This document shows, piece after piece, positions 25,345-37,780 of a stretch of 64,000 nt of DNA (positions are counted from its first letter, which is position 1; the number at the start of each line of letters is the position of its first letter). Under the pieces are notes generated by a model that worked only from the letters and a program-made list of their open reading frames with translations, was not told where the DNA came from and did no database searches. The position numbers were made by a program, and so were the translations under genes. Origin of the DNA: Hydractinia symbiolongicarpus (lineage: Eukaryota; Cnidaria; Hydrozoa; Anthoathecata; Hydractiniidae); the NCBI RefSeq assembly GCF_029227915.1, contig NC_079885.1:28957001-29021000 (forward strand), read 5' to 3'.

Positions 25345-27252
25345 GCGCGGGCTGAAGAAATAGAGACAGTTTAAAAAACTACATTTCATTGACTTTCTAA
25401 CGGTGTCAATCCGCTTAACTTACAACAGTTGCGTAACGTATTCGTACCAACATGTATTTAGTGATTCTTTTCCGATATTACTAAGTTGTATTGCTTTTGA
25501 CAGTGAAACGATTGACTGTGCGTCTTAATTGAAGTGATTCTGTACTGTGACCTTATAAATGTAATAAATGAGCCAATTGGACCCAAGAAATAGCATTCTT
25601 CTTACCTTGACATGATTTCTGGAATTTACCGATTTCACTGGGCGCTGTGGTAGCGCTTCATTTGAAAACTTAGATGAATAAGTCTTTTTCACGGTAGGAC
25701 CAATCCTAGCCGTTAGCGCGCGCTGAAGAAAGAGAGACAGTTTTAAAAACTACATTTCATCGACTTTTTAAAGGTATCATTCCGTTTCAATTACAACGGT
25801 TGCGTCACATATTCGTACGAACATGTATTTAGCGATATTTTTCTGACTTTACTAGGTTGCATCGTTTTTAACAGTGAAAGGATTGACTGTGGGACTGTGG
25901 GACTGTGGGACTGTAGGACTGTGGGACTGTGGGACTTATATGAACTGATTTTTGACTGTGATCTTATAAATGTGATAAGTGAGACAATTGGACCCAAGAA
26001 ATAACATTCTTCTTACCTTGACATGATTGCTGGAATTTACCGATTTCACTGGGCGCTGTGGTAGCGCTTCATTTAAAAATTTAGATAACATAAGATTTTT
26101 TACTGTGGGACCAATCCTAGCCGTTAGCGCGCGCTGAAGAAATAGAGACAGTTTCAAATACTACATTTCATTGACTTTCTAACGGTATTAGTCCGTTTCA
26201 CCTACCACGGTTGCGTCACATATTCGTACCAAACTGTATTTAGTGATTTTTTTCTGATATTACTAAGTTGTATAACTTTTAACAGTAATACGATTGACTG
26301 TGGGACTTAATTGAAGTGATTGTGGACTGTGACCTTATAAATGTGATAAATGAAACAATTGGACCCAAGGAATAAAATTCTTCTTAATTTGACATGATTG
26401 CCGGAATTTACCGATTTCGCTGGGCGCTGTGGTAGCGTTTTATTTAAAAGTTTAGATAAATAAGTAGTTTTGTACTGTGGGACCAATCCTAGCCGTTAGC
26501 GCGCATTGAAGAAATAGAGACAGTTTTAAATACTACATTTCATTGACTTTCTAACGGTATCAGTCCGTTTCAACTACAACGGTTACGTCACATGCTCGTA
26601 CCAACATGTATTTAGTGATTTTTTTCAGATATTACTAAGTTGTATTGCTTCTGACAGTAAAAGGATTGACTGTGGGACTGTGGGACTTAATTGAACTGAT
26701 TTTTGACTGTGATCTTATAAATGTGATAAGTGAGACAATTGGACCCAAGAAATAACATTCTTCTTACCTTGACATGATTGCTGGAATTTACCAAATTCAC
26801 TGGGCGCTGTGGTAGCGCTTCATTTAAAAATTTAGATAAATAAGTCATTTTTTACGGTTGGACCAATCCTAGCCATTAGCGCGCGCTGAAGAAAGAGAGA
26901 CAGTTTCAAAAACTACATTTCATTGACTTTCTAACGGTGTCAATCCGCTTAACTTACAACGGTTGCGTCACGTATTCGTACCAACATGTATTTAGTGATT
27001 TTTTTCCGATAATACTAAGTTGTATTGCTTTTGACAGTGAAACGATTGCCTGTGGGACTTAATTGAAGTGATTCTGGACTGTGACCTTATGAATGTGATA
27101 GATGAGCCAATTGGATTCCAAGGAATAACATTCTTTTTAATTTGACATGATTGCTGCAATTCAGCGATTACACTCGGCCCAATGGAAGCGCTTCACTTAA
27201 AAATTTAGATAAAATAAGTCATTTTTTACCGTCGGACCAATCCTAGCCGTTA
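25345..27252 (+). repeat. 1.9-kb five-unit HOR, block B copy 3 (1908 bp)
   Basis: Units start at 25345, 25716, 26127, 26499 and 26879. It has exactly the length of 9469-11376, including the six-copy octamer tract. Near 26231 the usual CCAACATGTATTT reads CCAAACTGTATTT, an isolated change in the conserved core. Confidence 0.9.
25886..25933 (+). repeat. Six-copy octamer tract with one interrupted unit
   Basis: The fourth copy reads ACTGTAGG, so the GGG runs are three, then a gap, then two. It sits in unit 25716-26126 (411 bp). Because it shares the six-copy length with 10010-10057, it supports direct common descent of the two blocks, followed by a point change. Confidence 0.88.
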
Positions 27253-29144
27253 GCGCGGGCTGAAGAAATAGAGACAGTTTAAAAAACTACATTTCATTGA
27301 CTTTCTAACGGTGTCAATCCGCTTAACTTACAACAGTTGCGTAACGCATTCGTACCAACATGTATTTAGTGATTCTTTTCCGATATTACTAAGTTGTATT
27401 GCTTTTGACAGTGAAACGATTGACTGTGCGTCTTAATTGAAGTGATTCTGTACTGTGACCTTATAAATGTAATAAATGAGCCAATTGGACCCAAGAAATA
27501 GCATTCTTCTTACCTTGACATGATTTCTGGAATTTACCGATTTCACTGGGCGCTGTGGTAGCGCTTCATTTCAAAACTTAGATGAATAAGTCTTTTTCAC
27601 GGTAGGACCAATCCTAGCTGTTAGCGCGCGCTGAAGAAAGAGAGACAGTTTTAAAAACTACATTTCATCGACTTTTTAAAGGTATCATTCCGTTTCAATT
27701 ACAACGGTTGCGTCACATATTCGTACGAACATGTATTTAGCGATATTTTTCTGACTTTACTAGGTTGCATCGTTTTTAACAGTGAAAGGATTGACTGTGG
27801 GACTGTGGGACTGTGGGACTGTGGGACTTATATGAACTGATTTTTGACTGTGATCTTATAAATGTGATAAGTGAGACAATTGGACCCAAGAAATAACATT
27901 CTTCTTACCTTGACATGATTGCTGGAATTTACCGATTTCACTGGGCGCTGTGGTAGCGCTTCATTTCAAAACTTAGATGAATAAGTCTTTTTCACGGTAG
28001 GACCAATCCTAGCTGTTAGCGCGCGCTGAAGAAATAGAGACAGTTTCAAATACTACATTTCATTGACTTTCTAACGGTATTAGTCCGTTTCACCTACCAC
28101 GGTTGCGTCACATATTCGTACCAACATGTATTTAGTGATTTTTTTCCGATATTACTAAGTTGTATAACTTTTAACAGTAATACGATTGACTGTGGGACTT
28201 AATTGAAGTGATTGTGGACTGTGACCTTATAAATGTGATAAATGAAACAATTGGACCCAAGGAATAAAATTCTTCTTAATTTGACATGATTGCTGGAATT
28301 TACCGATTTCGCTGGGCGCTGTGGTAGCGTTTTATTTAAAAGTTTAGATAAATAAGTAGTTTTGTACTGTGGGACCAATCCTAGCCGTTAGCGCGCATTG
28401 AAGAAATAGAGACAGTTTTAAATACTACATTTCATTGACTTTCTAACGGTATCAGTCCGTTTCAACTACAACGGTTACGTCACATGCTCGTACCAACATG
28501 CATTTAGTGATTTTTTTCAGATATTACTAAGTTGTATTGCTTCTGACAGTAAAAGGATTGACTGTGGGACTGTGGGACTTAATTGAACTGATTTTTGACT
28601 GTGATCTTATAAATGTGATAAGTGAGACAATTGGACCCAAGAAATAACATTCTTCTTACCTTGACATGATTGCTGGAATTTACCAATTTCACTGGGCGCT
28701 GTGGTAGCGCTTCATTTAAAAATTTAGATAAATAAGTCATTTTTTACGGTTGGACCAATCCTAGCCATTAGCGCGCGCTGAAGAAAGAGAGACAGTTTCA
28801 AAAACTACATTTCATTGACTTTCTAACGGTGTCAATCCGCTTAACTTACAACGGTTGCGTCACGTATTCGTACCAACATGTATTTAGTGATTTTTTTCCG
28901 ATAATACTAAGTTGTATTGCTTTTGACAGTGAAACGATTGCCTGTGGGACTTAATTGAAGTGATTCTGGACTGTGACCTTATGAATGTGATAGATGAGCC
29001 AATTGGATTCCAAGGAATAACATTCTTTTTAATTTGACATGATTGCTGCAATTCAGCGATTACACTCGGCCCAATGGAAGCGCTTCACTTAAAAATTTAG
29101 ATAAAATAAGTCATTTTTTACCGTCGGACCAATCCTAGCCGTTA
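27253..29144 (+). repeat. 1.9-kb five-unit HOR, second tandem copy (1892 bp)
   Basis: Units start at 27253, 27624, 28019, 28391 and 28771, aligned at offset 15,876 to 11377-13267. Together with the preceding entry, the whole segment 7180 to about 13180 is colinear with 23056 to about 29056. Unit 27624 ends with a conversion patch at 27967. Confidence 0.9.
27967..28014 (+). other. Short gene-conversion patch (48 bp minimum)
   Basis: The patch holds CATTTCAAAACTTAGATGAATAAG at its left and AGCTGTTAG at its right. These variants are otherwise combined only at 27572-27619, exactly 395 bp upstream. All paralogs of this site (10191, 12083, 21870, 26067) read CATTTAAAAATTTAGATAACATAAG and AGCCGTTAG. 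The flanks on both sides are of the recipient type, which argues for conversion over simple crossover. Confidence 0.82.
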
Positions 29145-29439
29145 GCGCGGGCTGAAGAAATAGAGACAGTTTAAAAAACTACATTTCATTGACTTTCTAA
29201 CGGTGTCAATCCGCTTAACTTACAACAGTTGCGTAACGTATTCGTACCAACATGTATTTAGTGATTCTTTTCCGATATTACTAAGTTGTATTGCTTTTGA
29301 CAGTGAAACGATTGACTGTGCGTCTTAATTGAAGTGATTCTGTACTGTGACCTTATAAATGTAATAAATGAGCCAATTGGACCCAAGAAATAGCATTCTT
29401 CTTACCTTGACATGATTTATGGAATTTACCGATTTCACT
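29145..29439 (+). repeat. Single GCGGGCTG-family monomer leading into block C copy 2
   Basis: This starts as a third iteration of the 1.9-kb HOR. Near 29415 it reads CATGATTTATGG, and from about 29430 it carries the ACTAGGCGCTG type of block C. The TTTATGG marker is shared only with 41677. So the sequence from about 29326 was already joined to block C when the copy at 41583 was made. Confidence 0.78.
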
Positions 29440-32124
29440 AGGCGCTGTGGTAGCGCTTCATTTAAAAATTTAGATAAATAAGTCATTTTTTACGGTTGAA
29501 CCAATCCTAGCCGTTAGCGCGCGCTGAAGAAAGAGAGACAGTTTTAAAAACTACATTTCATCGACTTTTTAACGGTATCATTCCGTTTCAATTACAACGG
29601 TTGCGTCACGTATTCGTACCAACATGTATTTAGTGATTTTTTCCCGATATTACTAAGTTGTACTGCTTTTGACAGTGAAACAATTGACTGTAGGACTTAA
29701 TTGAAGTGAGTCTGGACTGTGACCTTATAAATGTGATAAGTGAGCCAACTGGAACCCAAGAAATGACATTCTTCTTAATTTGACATGATTGCCGCAACTC
29801 AGCGATTACACTCGGCCCAATGGTAACGCTTCACTTAAAAATTTAGATAACATAAGATTTTTTACTGTGGGACCAATCCTAGCCGTTAGCGCGCGCTGAA
29901 GAAATAGAGACAGTTTCAAATACTACATTTCATTGACTTTCTAACGGTATTAGTCCGTTTCACCTATAACAGTTGCGTCACATATTCGTACCAACATGTA
30001 TTTAGTGATTTTTTTCCGATATTACTAAGTTGTATAACTTTTAACAGTAATACGATTGACTGTACGACTTAATTGAAGTGATTGTGGACTGTGAACTTAT
30101 AAATGTGATAAATGAAACAATTGGGCCCCAGGAATAAAATTCTTTTTAATTTGACATGATTGCTGGAATTTACCGATTTCGCTGGGTGCTGTGGTAGCGT
30201 TTTATTTAAAAGTTTAGATAAATAAGTAATTTTGTACTGTGGGACCAATCCTAGCCGTTAGCGCGCATTGAAGAAATAGAGACAGTTTTAAATACTACAT
30301 TTCATTGACTTTCTAACGGTATTAGTCCGTTTCAACTACAACGGTTGCGTCACATATTCGTACCAACATGTATTTAGTGATTTTTTCCGATATTACTAAG
30401 TTGTATTGCTTTTGACAGTGAAACGATTGACTGTCGGACTTAATTGAAGTGATTCTGTATTGTGACCTTATAAATGTGATAAATGAGCCAATTGGACCCA
30501 AGGAATAAAATTCTTTTTAATTTGACATGATTGCTGGAATTTACCGATTTCACTCGGCGCTGTGGTAGCGCTTCATTTAAAAATTTAGATAAATAAGTCA
30601 TTTTTTACGGTTGGACCAATCCTCGCCGTTAGCGCGCGCTGAAGAAAGAAAGACTGTTTTAAAAACTACATTTCATTGACTTTCTAACGGTGTCAATCCG
30701 CTTAACTTACAACGGTAGTGTCACGCATTCGTACCAACATGTATTTAGTGATTCTTTCCCGATATTGCTAAGTTGTATTGCTTTTGACAGTGAAACAATT
30801 GACTGTGCCTCTTAATTGAAGTGAGTCTGGACTGTGACCTTATAAATGTGTTAAGTGAGCCAACTGGACACCAAGAAATCACATTCTTCTTAATTTGACA
30901 TGATTGCCGCAACTCAGCGATTACACTGGTCGCTGTTTGGAGCGCTTCATTAAAACATTTTGATAAGTAAGTCATCTTTTACTGTGGGACGAATCGTAGC
31001 CGTTATCGCACGCTGAAGAAATAGAGACAGTTTTATAAGGTACATTTCAATGAATTTCTAACAGTATGAGTCCATTTGAGTTACAACGGTTGAGTCACAT
31101 ATTCGTACCAACATGTATATAGTGATTTGTTTCCGATATTACTAAGTTGTATCGCTTTTAACAGTGAAACGATTGACTGTGGGACTTAATAGAAGTGATT
31201 CTGGTCTGCGATTTTATAAATGTGATAAATGAGCCAATTGGACTACAAGGAATAACATTCTTTTTAATTTGACATGATTGCTGGAATTTACCGATTTCGC
31301 TGGGCGCTGTGGTAGCGTTTTATTTAAAAGTTTAGATAAATAAGTAATTTTGTACTGTGGGACCAATCCTAGCCGTTAGCGCGCATTGAAGAAATAGAGA
31401 CAGTTTTAAATACTACATTTCAATGAATTTCTAACAGTATGAGTCCATTTGAGTTACAACGGTTGAGTCACATATTCGTACCAACATGTATATAGTGATT
31501 TGTTTCCGATATTACTAAGTTGTACCGCTTTTAACAGTGAAACGATTGACTGTGGGACTTAATAGAAGTGATTCTGGACTGCGACCTTATAAATCTGATA
31601 AATGAGCCAATTGGACTACAAGGAATAACATTCTTTTTAATTTGACATGATTGCTGGAATTTACCGATTTCGCTGGGCGCTGTGGTAGCGTTTTATTTAA
31701 AAGTTTAGATAAATAAGTACTTTTGTACTGTGGGACCAATCCTAGCCGTTAGCGCGCATTGAAGAAATAGAGACAGTTTTAAATACTACATTTCAATGAA
31801 TTTCTAACAGTATGAGTCCATTTGAGTTACAACGGTTGAGTCACATATTCGTACCAACATGTATATAGTGATTTGTTTCCGATATTACTAAGTTGTATCG
31901 CTTTTAACAGTGAAACGATTGACTGTGGGACTTAATTGAAGTGATTCTAAACTGCGACCTTATAAATGTGATAAATGAGCCAATTGGACTACACGGAATA
32001 ACATTCTTTTTAATTTGACATGATTGCTGGAATTTACCGATTTCGCTGGGCGCTGTGGTAGCGTTTTATTTAAAAGTTTAGATAAATAAGTAATTTTGTA
32101 CTGTGGGACCAATCCTAGCCGTTA
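29440..32124 (+). repeat. Block C copy 2
   Basis: Units start at 29517, 29889, 30261, 30632, 31006, 31379 and 31752. The offset to copy 3 is 12,262 up to the 1-bp loss near 43057 and 12,261 afterwards. The last three units (374, 373 and 373 bp) form a run of closely related TGAGTCA-bearing monomers with TTTCAATGAATTTCTAACAG. Copy 1 has only two of these, so the variant was amplified locally before copies 2 and 3 separated. Confidence 0.9.
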
Positions 32125-33635
32125 GCGCGCATTGAAGAAATAGAGACAGTTTTAAATACTACATTTCATTGACTTTCTAACGGTATTAGTCCGTTTCAAC
32201 TACAACGGTTGCGTCACATATTCGTACCAACATGTATTTAGTGATTTTTTTCCGATATTACTAAGTTGTATCGCTTTTAACAGTAATACGATTGACTGTG
32301 GGACTTAATTGAAGTGATTCTGGACTGTGACCTTGTAAATGTGATAAATGAGACAATTGGACCCAAGGAATAAAATTCCTTTTAATATCACATGATTGCT
32401 GGAATTTACCGATTTCGCTGGGCGCTGTGGTAGCGATTTATTTAAAAGTTTAGATAAATAAGTGATTTTGTACTGTTGGACCAATCCTAGCCGTTAGCGC
32501 GCATTGAAGAAATAGAGACAGTTTTAAAAACTACATTTCATTGACCTTCTAACGGTATCCGTCCGTTTCAACTACAACGGTTACGTCACATATTCGTACC
32601 AACATGTATTTAGTGATTTTTTTCAGATATTACTAAGTTGTATTGCTTCTGACAGTGAAACAATTGCCTGTGGGACTTAATTGAAGTGATTCTGGACTGT
32701 GACCTTATGAATGTGATAGATGAGCTAATTGGATTCCAAGGAATATCATTCTTTTTAATTTGACATGATTGCTTCAATTCAGCGATTACACTCGGCCCAA
32801 TGGTAGCGCTTCACTTAAAAATTTAGATGAAATAAGTCATTTTTTACTGTGGGACCAATCCTAGCCGTTAGCGCTGGCTGAAGAAATAGAGACAGTTTCA
32901 AAAACTACATTTCATTGACTTTCTAACGGTGTCAATCCGCCTAACTTACAACGGTTGCGTCACGTATTCGTACCAACATGTATTTAGTGATTCTTTTCCG
33001 GTATTACTAAGTTGTATTGCTTTTGACAGTGAAACGATTGACTGGCGTATTAATTGAAGTGATTCTGTACTGTGACCTTATAAATGTAATAAATGAGCCA
33101 ATTGGACCCAAGAAATAGCATTCTTCTTACCTTGACATGATTGCTGGAATTTACCGATTTCACTGGGCGCTGTGGTAGCGGTTCATTTAAAAACTTAGAT
33201 GAATAAGTCTTTTTCACGGTGGGATCAATCCTAGCCGTTAGCGCGCGCTGAAGAAAGAGAGACAGTTTTAAAAACTACATTTCATTAACTTTTTAATGGT
33301 ATCATTCCGTTTCAATTACAACGGTTGCGTCACATATTCGTACGAACATGTATTTAGCCATATTTTTCTGACTTTACTAGGTTGCATCGTTTTTAACAGT
33401 GAAAGGATTGATTGTGGGACTGAGGGACTGTGGGACTGTTGGACTTAATTGAACTGATTTTGACTGTGATCTTATAAATGTGATAAGTGAGATAATTGGA
33501 CCCAAGAAATAACATTCTTCTTACCTTGACATGATTGCTGGAATTTACCGATTTCACTGGGCGCTGTGGTAGCGCTTCATTTAAAAATTTAGATAAATAA
33601 GTCATTATTTACGGTTGGACCAATCCTAGCCGTTA
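32125..33635 (+). repeat. Block D copy 1
   Basis: Units start at 32125, 32497, 32871 and 33241. The segment from about 32300 matches 46254-47571 at offset 13,954. Markers are AATTCCTTTTAATATCACATG, GCGCTGGCTG, GACTGGCGTATTAATTG and TTAACTTTTTAATGG. Unit 33241 (395 bp) carries a degenerate octamer tract at 33411-33444 with only three GGG runs. Units 32871-33635 also match 35325-36090 at offset 2454. Confidence 0.86.
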
Positions 33636-34208
33636 GCGCGCGCTGAAGAAATAGAAACATTTTCAAAAACTACATTTCATTGACTTTCTAACGGTATTAG
33701 TCCGTTTCAACTACAACGGTTGCGTCACATATTCGTACCAACATGTATTTAGTGATTTTCTCCGATATTATTAAGTTGTATTGCTTTTGACAGTGAAACG
33801 ATTGACTGTCGGACTTAATTGAAGTGATTCTGTATTGTGACCTTATAAATGTGATAAATGAGCCAATTGGACTCCAAGGAATAACATTCTTCTTAATTTG
33901 ACATGATTGCTGGAATTCAGCTATTACACTCGGCCCAATCGTAGCGCTTCATTTAAGATTTTTTATAAAATAAGTCCTTTTTTACTGTGGGACCAATCCA
34001 AGATTGACTGTGGGACTTAATTGAACTAATATTGGACTTTGACTTCATAAATGTGATAAATGAGACAATTGGACCCAAGGAATAACATTCTTCTTAATTT
34101 GACATGATTTCTGGAATTTACCGATATCGATGGGCGCTGTGGTAGCGTTTTATAAAAAAGTTTAGATAAATAAGTCATTTTGTACTGTGGAACCAATCCT
34201 AGCCGTTA
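33636..34208 (+). repeat. Full plus half-monomer composite
   Basis: The full part ends at the truncation junction CAATCCA/AGATTGACTG near 33999. The half-unit of about 207 bp runs to 34208. It is colinear with 45506-46078 at offset 11,870. Confidence 0.86.
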
Positions 34209-36090
34209 GCGCACGATGAAGAAATAGAGACAGTTTTAAATACTACATTTCATTGACCTTCTAACGGTATCAGTCCGTTTCAACTACAACGGTTGCGTCA
34301 CGTATTCGTACCAACATGTATTTAGTGATTTTTTTCCGATATTACTAAGTTGTTTCGCTTTTCACAGTAATACGATTGACTGTGGGACTTAATTGAAGTG
34401 ATTCTGGACTGTGACATTGTAAATGTGATAAATGAGACAATTTTACCCAAGGAATAAAATTCTTTTTAATATCACATGATTGCTGGAATTTACCGATTTC
34501 GCTGGGCGCTGTGGTAGCATTTTATTTAAAAGTTTAGATAAATAAGTGATTTTGTACTGTTGGACCAATCCTAGCCGTTAGCGCACATTGAAGAAATAGA
34601 GACAGTTTTAAATACTACATTTCATTGACCTTCTAACGGTATCAGTCCGTTTCAACTACAACGGTTACGTCACATATTCGTACCAACATGTATTTAGTGA
34701 TTTTTTTCAGATATTACTAAGTTGTATTGCTTCTGACAGTGTAACAATTGCCTGGCGTATTAATTGAAGTGATTCTGTACTGTGACCTTATAAATGTAAT
34801 AAATGAGCCAATTGGAACCAAGAAATAGCATTCTTCTTAATTTGACATGATTGCTGGAATTTACCGATTTCACTGGGCGCTGTGGTAGCGCTTCATTTAA
34901 AAACTTAGATGAATAAGTCTTTTTTTACTGTGGGACCAATCCTAGCCGTTAGCGCGGGCTGAAGAAATAGAGACAGTTTCAAAAACTACATTTCATTGAC
35001 TTTCTAACGGTGTCAATCCGCCTAACTTACAACGGTTGCGTCACGTATTCGTACCAACATGTATTTAGTGATTTTTTTCAGATATTACTAAGTTGTATTG
35101 CTTCTGACAGTGAAACAATTGCCTGGCGTATTAATTGAAGTGATTCTGTACTGTGACCTTATGAATGTGATAGAGGAGCTAATTGGATTCCAAGGAATAA
35201 CATTCTTTTTAATTTGAAATGATTGCTGCAATTCAGCGATTACACTCGGCCCAATGGTAGCGCTTCACTTAAAAATTTAGATGAAATAAGTCATTTTTTA
35301 CTGTGGGACCAATCCTAGCCGTTAGCGCGGGCTGAAGAAATAGAGACAGTTTCAAAAACTACGTTTCATTGACTTTCTAACGGTGTCAATCCGCCTAACT
35401 TACAACGGTTGCGTCACGTATTCGTACCAACATGTATTTAGTGATTCTTTTCCGATATTACTAAGTTTTATTGCTTTTGACAGTGAAACGATTGACTGGC
35501 GTATTAATTGAAGTGATTCTGTACTGTGACCTTATAAATGTAATAAATGAGCCAATTGGACCCAAGAAATAGCATTCTTCTTAATTTGACATGATTGCTG
35601 GAATTTACCGATTTCACTGGGCGCTGTGGTAGCGCTTCATTTAAAAACTTAGATGAATAAGTCTTTTTCACGGTGGGATCAATCCTAGCCGTTAGCGCGC
35701 GCTGAAGAAAGAGAGACAGTTTTAAAAACTACATTTCATTAACTTTTTAATGGTATCATTCCGTTTCAATTACAACGGTTGCGTCACATATTCGTACGAA
35801 CATGTATTTAGCCATATTTTTCTGACTTTACTAGGTTGCATCGTTTTTAACAGTGAAAGGATTGATTGTGGGACTGAGGGACTGTGGGACTGCTGGACTT
35901 AATTGAACTGATTTTTGACTGTGATCTTATAAATGTGATAAGTGAGACAATTGGACCCAAGAAATAACATTCTTCTTACCTTGACATGATTGCTGGAATT
36001 TACTCATTTCACTGGGCGCTGTGGTAGCGCTTCATCTAAAAATTTAGATAAATAAGTCATTTTTTACGGTTGAACCAATCCTAGCCGTTA
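34209..36090 (+). repeat. Five monomers related to block D
   Basis: Units start at 34209, 34581, 34952, 35325 and 35695. Unit 34209 shares TTAATATCACATG with block D. Units 34581, 34952 and 35325 all contain GCGTATTAATTGAAGTG, and 34581 reads GTGTAACAATTGCCTGGCG. This fits repeated short exchanges spreading one variant through neighbours. Unit 35695 (396 bp) repeats the degenerate octamer of 33241. Confidence 0.82.
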
Positions 36091-37210
36091 GCGCGCGCTG
36101 AAGAATGAGAGACTGTTTTAAAAACTACATTTCTTTGACTTTCTAACGGTGTCAATCCGCTTTACTTACAACGGTTGCGTCACGTATTCGTACCAACATG
36201 TATTTAGTGATTCTTTTCCGATATTACTAAGTTGTATTGCTTTTGACAGTGAAACGATTGACTGTGCGTCCTAATTGAAGTGAGTCTGGACTGTGACCTT
36301 ATAAATGTGATAAGTGAGCCAACTGGACACCAAGAAATGACATTCTTCTTAATTTGACATGATTGCCGCAACTCAGCGATTACACTGGTCGCTGTTTGGA
36401 GCGCTTCATTAAAAAATTTTGATAAGTAAGTCATCTTTTACTGTGGGACGAATCGTAGCCGTTATCGCACGCTGAAGAAATAGAGACAGTTTTAGAAGGT
36501 ACATTTCAATGAATTTCTAACAGTATGAGTCCATTTGAGTTACAATAGTTGAGTCACATATTCGTACCAACATGTACATAGTGATTTTTTTCCGATATTA
36601 CTAAGTTGTATCGCTTTTAACAGTGAAACGATTGACTGTGGGACTTAATTGAAGTGATTCTGGACTGCGACCTTATAAATGTGATAAATGAGCCAATTGG
36701 ACTACAAGGAAAAACATTCTTCTTAATTTCACGTGATTGCTGCAATTCAGCGATTACACTCGGCCCAATGGTAGCGCTTCACTTAAAAATTTAGATAACA
36801 TAAGATTTTTTACTGTGGGACCAATCCTAGCCGTTAGCGCGCGCTGAGGAAATAGAGACAGTTTCAAATACTACATTTCATTGAATTTCCAACGGTATTA
36901 GTCCGTTTCAACTACAACGGTTGCGTCACATATTCGTACCAACATGTATTTAGTGATTTTTTTCCTATATTACTAAGTTGTATTGCTTTTGACAGTGAAA
37001 CGATTGACTGTCGGACTTAATTGAATTGATTCTGGACTGTGATCTTATAAATGTGATAAATGAGCGAATTGGATTCCAAGGAATAACATTCTTCCTAATT
37101 TGACATGATTGATGCAATTCAGCGATTACACTCGTCCCAGTGGTAACGCTTCACTTAAAAATTTAGATAAAATAAGTCTTTTTGTACTGTGGGACCAATC
37201 CTAGCCGTTA
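36091..37210 (+). repeat. Block E copy 1, start
   Basis: Units start at 36091, 36465 and 36837, aligned at offset 11,499 to 47590, 47964 and 48336. Markers are GAAGAATGAGAGACTG, TTTTAGAAGGTACATTTC, TACAATAGTTGAGTCAC and GCGCTGAGGAAATAG. Confidence 0.9.
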
Positions 37211-37780
37211 GCGAGCGTGAAGAAATAGAAACATTTTCAAAAACTACATTTCATTGACTTTCTAACGGTGTCAATCCGCTTAAGTTGCAATGGTTGCGTC
37301 ACGTATTCGTACCAACATGTATTTAGTGATTTTTTTCCGATATTAAGTTGTACTGCTTTTGACAGTGAAACGATTGACTGTGGGAGTTAATTGAAGTGAT
37401 TCTGTACTGTGACCTTATAAATGTGATAAATGAGCCAATTGGACTCCAAGGAATAACATTCTTCTTAATTTGACATGATTGCTGGAATTCAGCTATTACA
37501 CTCGGCCGTATCGTAGCGCTTCACTTAAATTTTTTTATAAAATAAGTCCTTTTTTACTGTGGGACCAATCCAGGATTGACTGTGGGACTTAATTGAACTA
37601 ATATTGGACTTTGACTTCATAAATGTGATAAATGAGACAATTGGACCCAAGGAATAACATTCTTCTTAATTTGACATGATTTCCGGAATTTACCGATATC
37701 GATGGGCGCTGTGGTAGCGTTTTATAAAAAAGTTTAGATAAATAAGTCATTTTGTACTGTGGAACCAATCCTAGCCGTTA
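37211..37780 (+). repeat. Full plus half-monomer composite in block E
   Basis: The full unit (GCGAGCGTGAAG, with CGATATTAAGTTG lacking ACT) is followed from about 37572 by the half-unit. The composite is 570 bp and repeats at 48710 and 50026. The 3-bp loss in GATATTAAG is private to these three. Confidence 0.88.
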
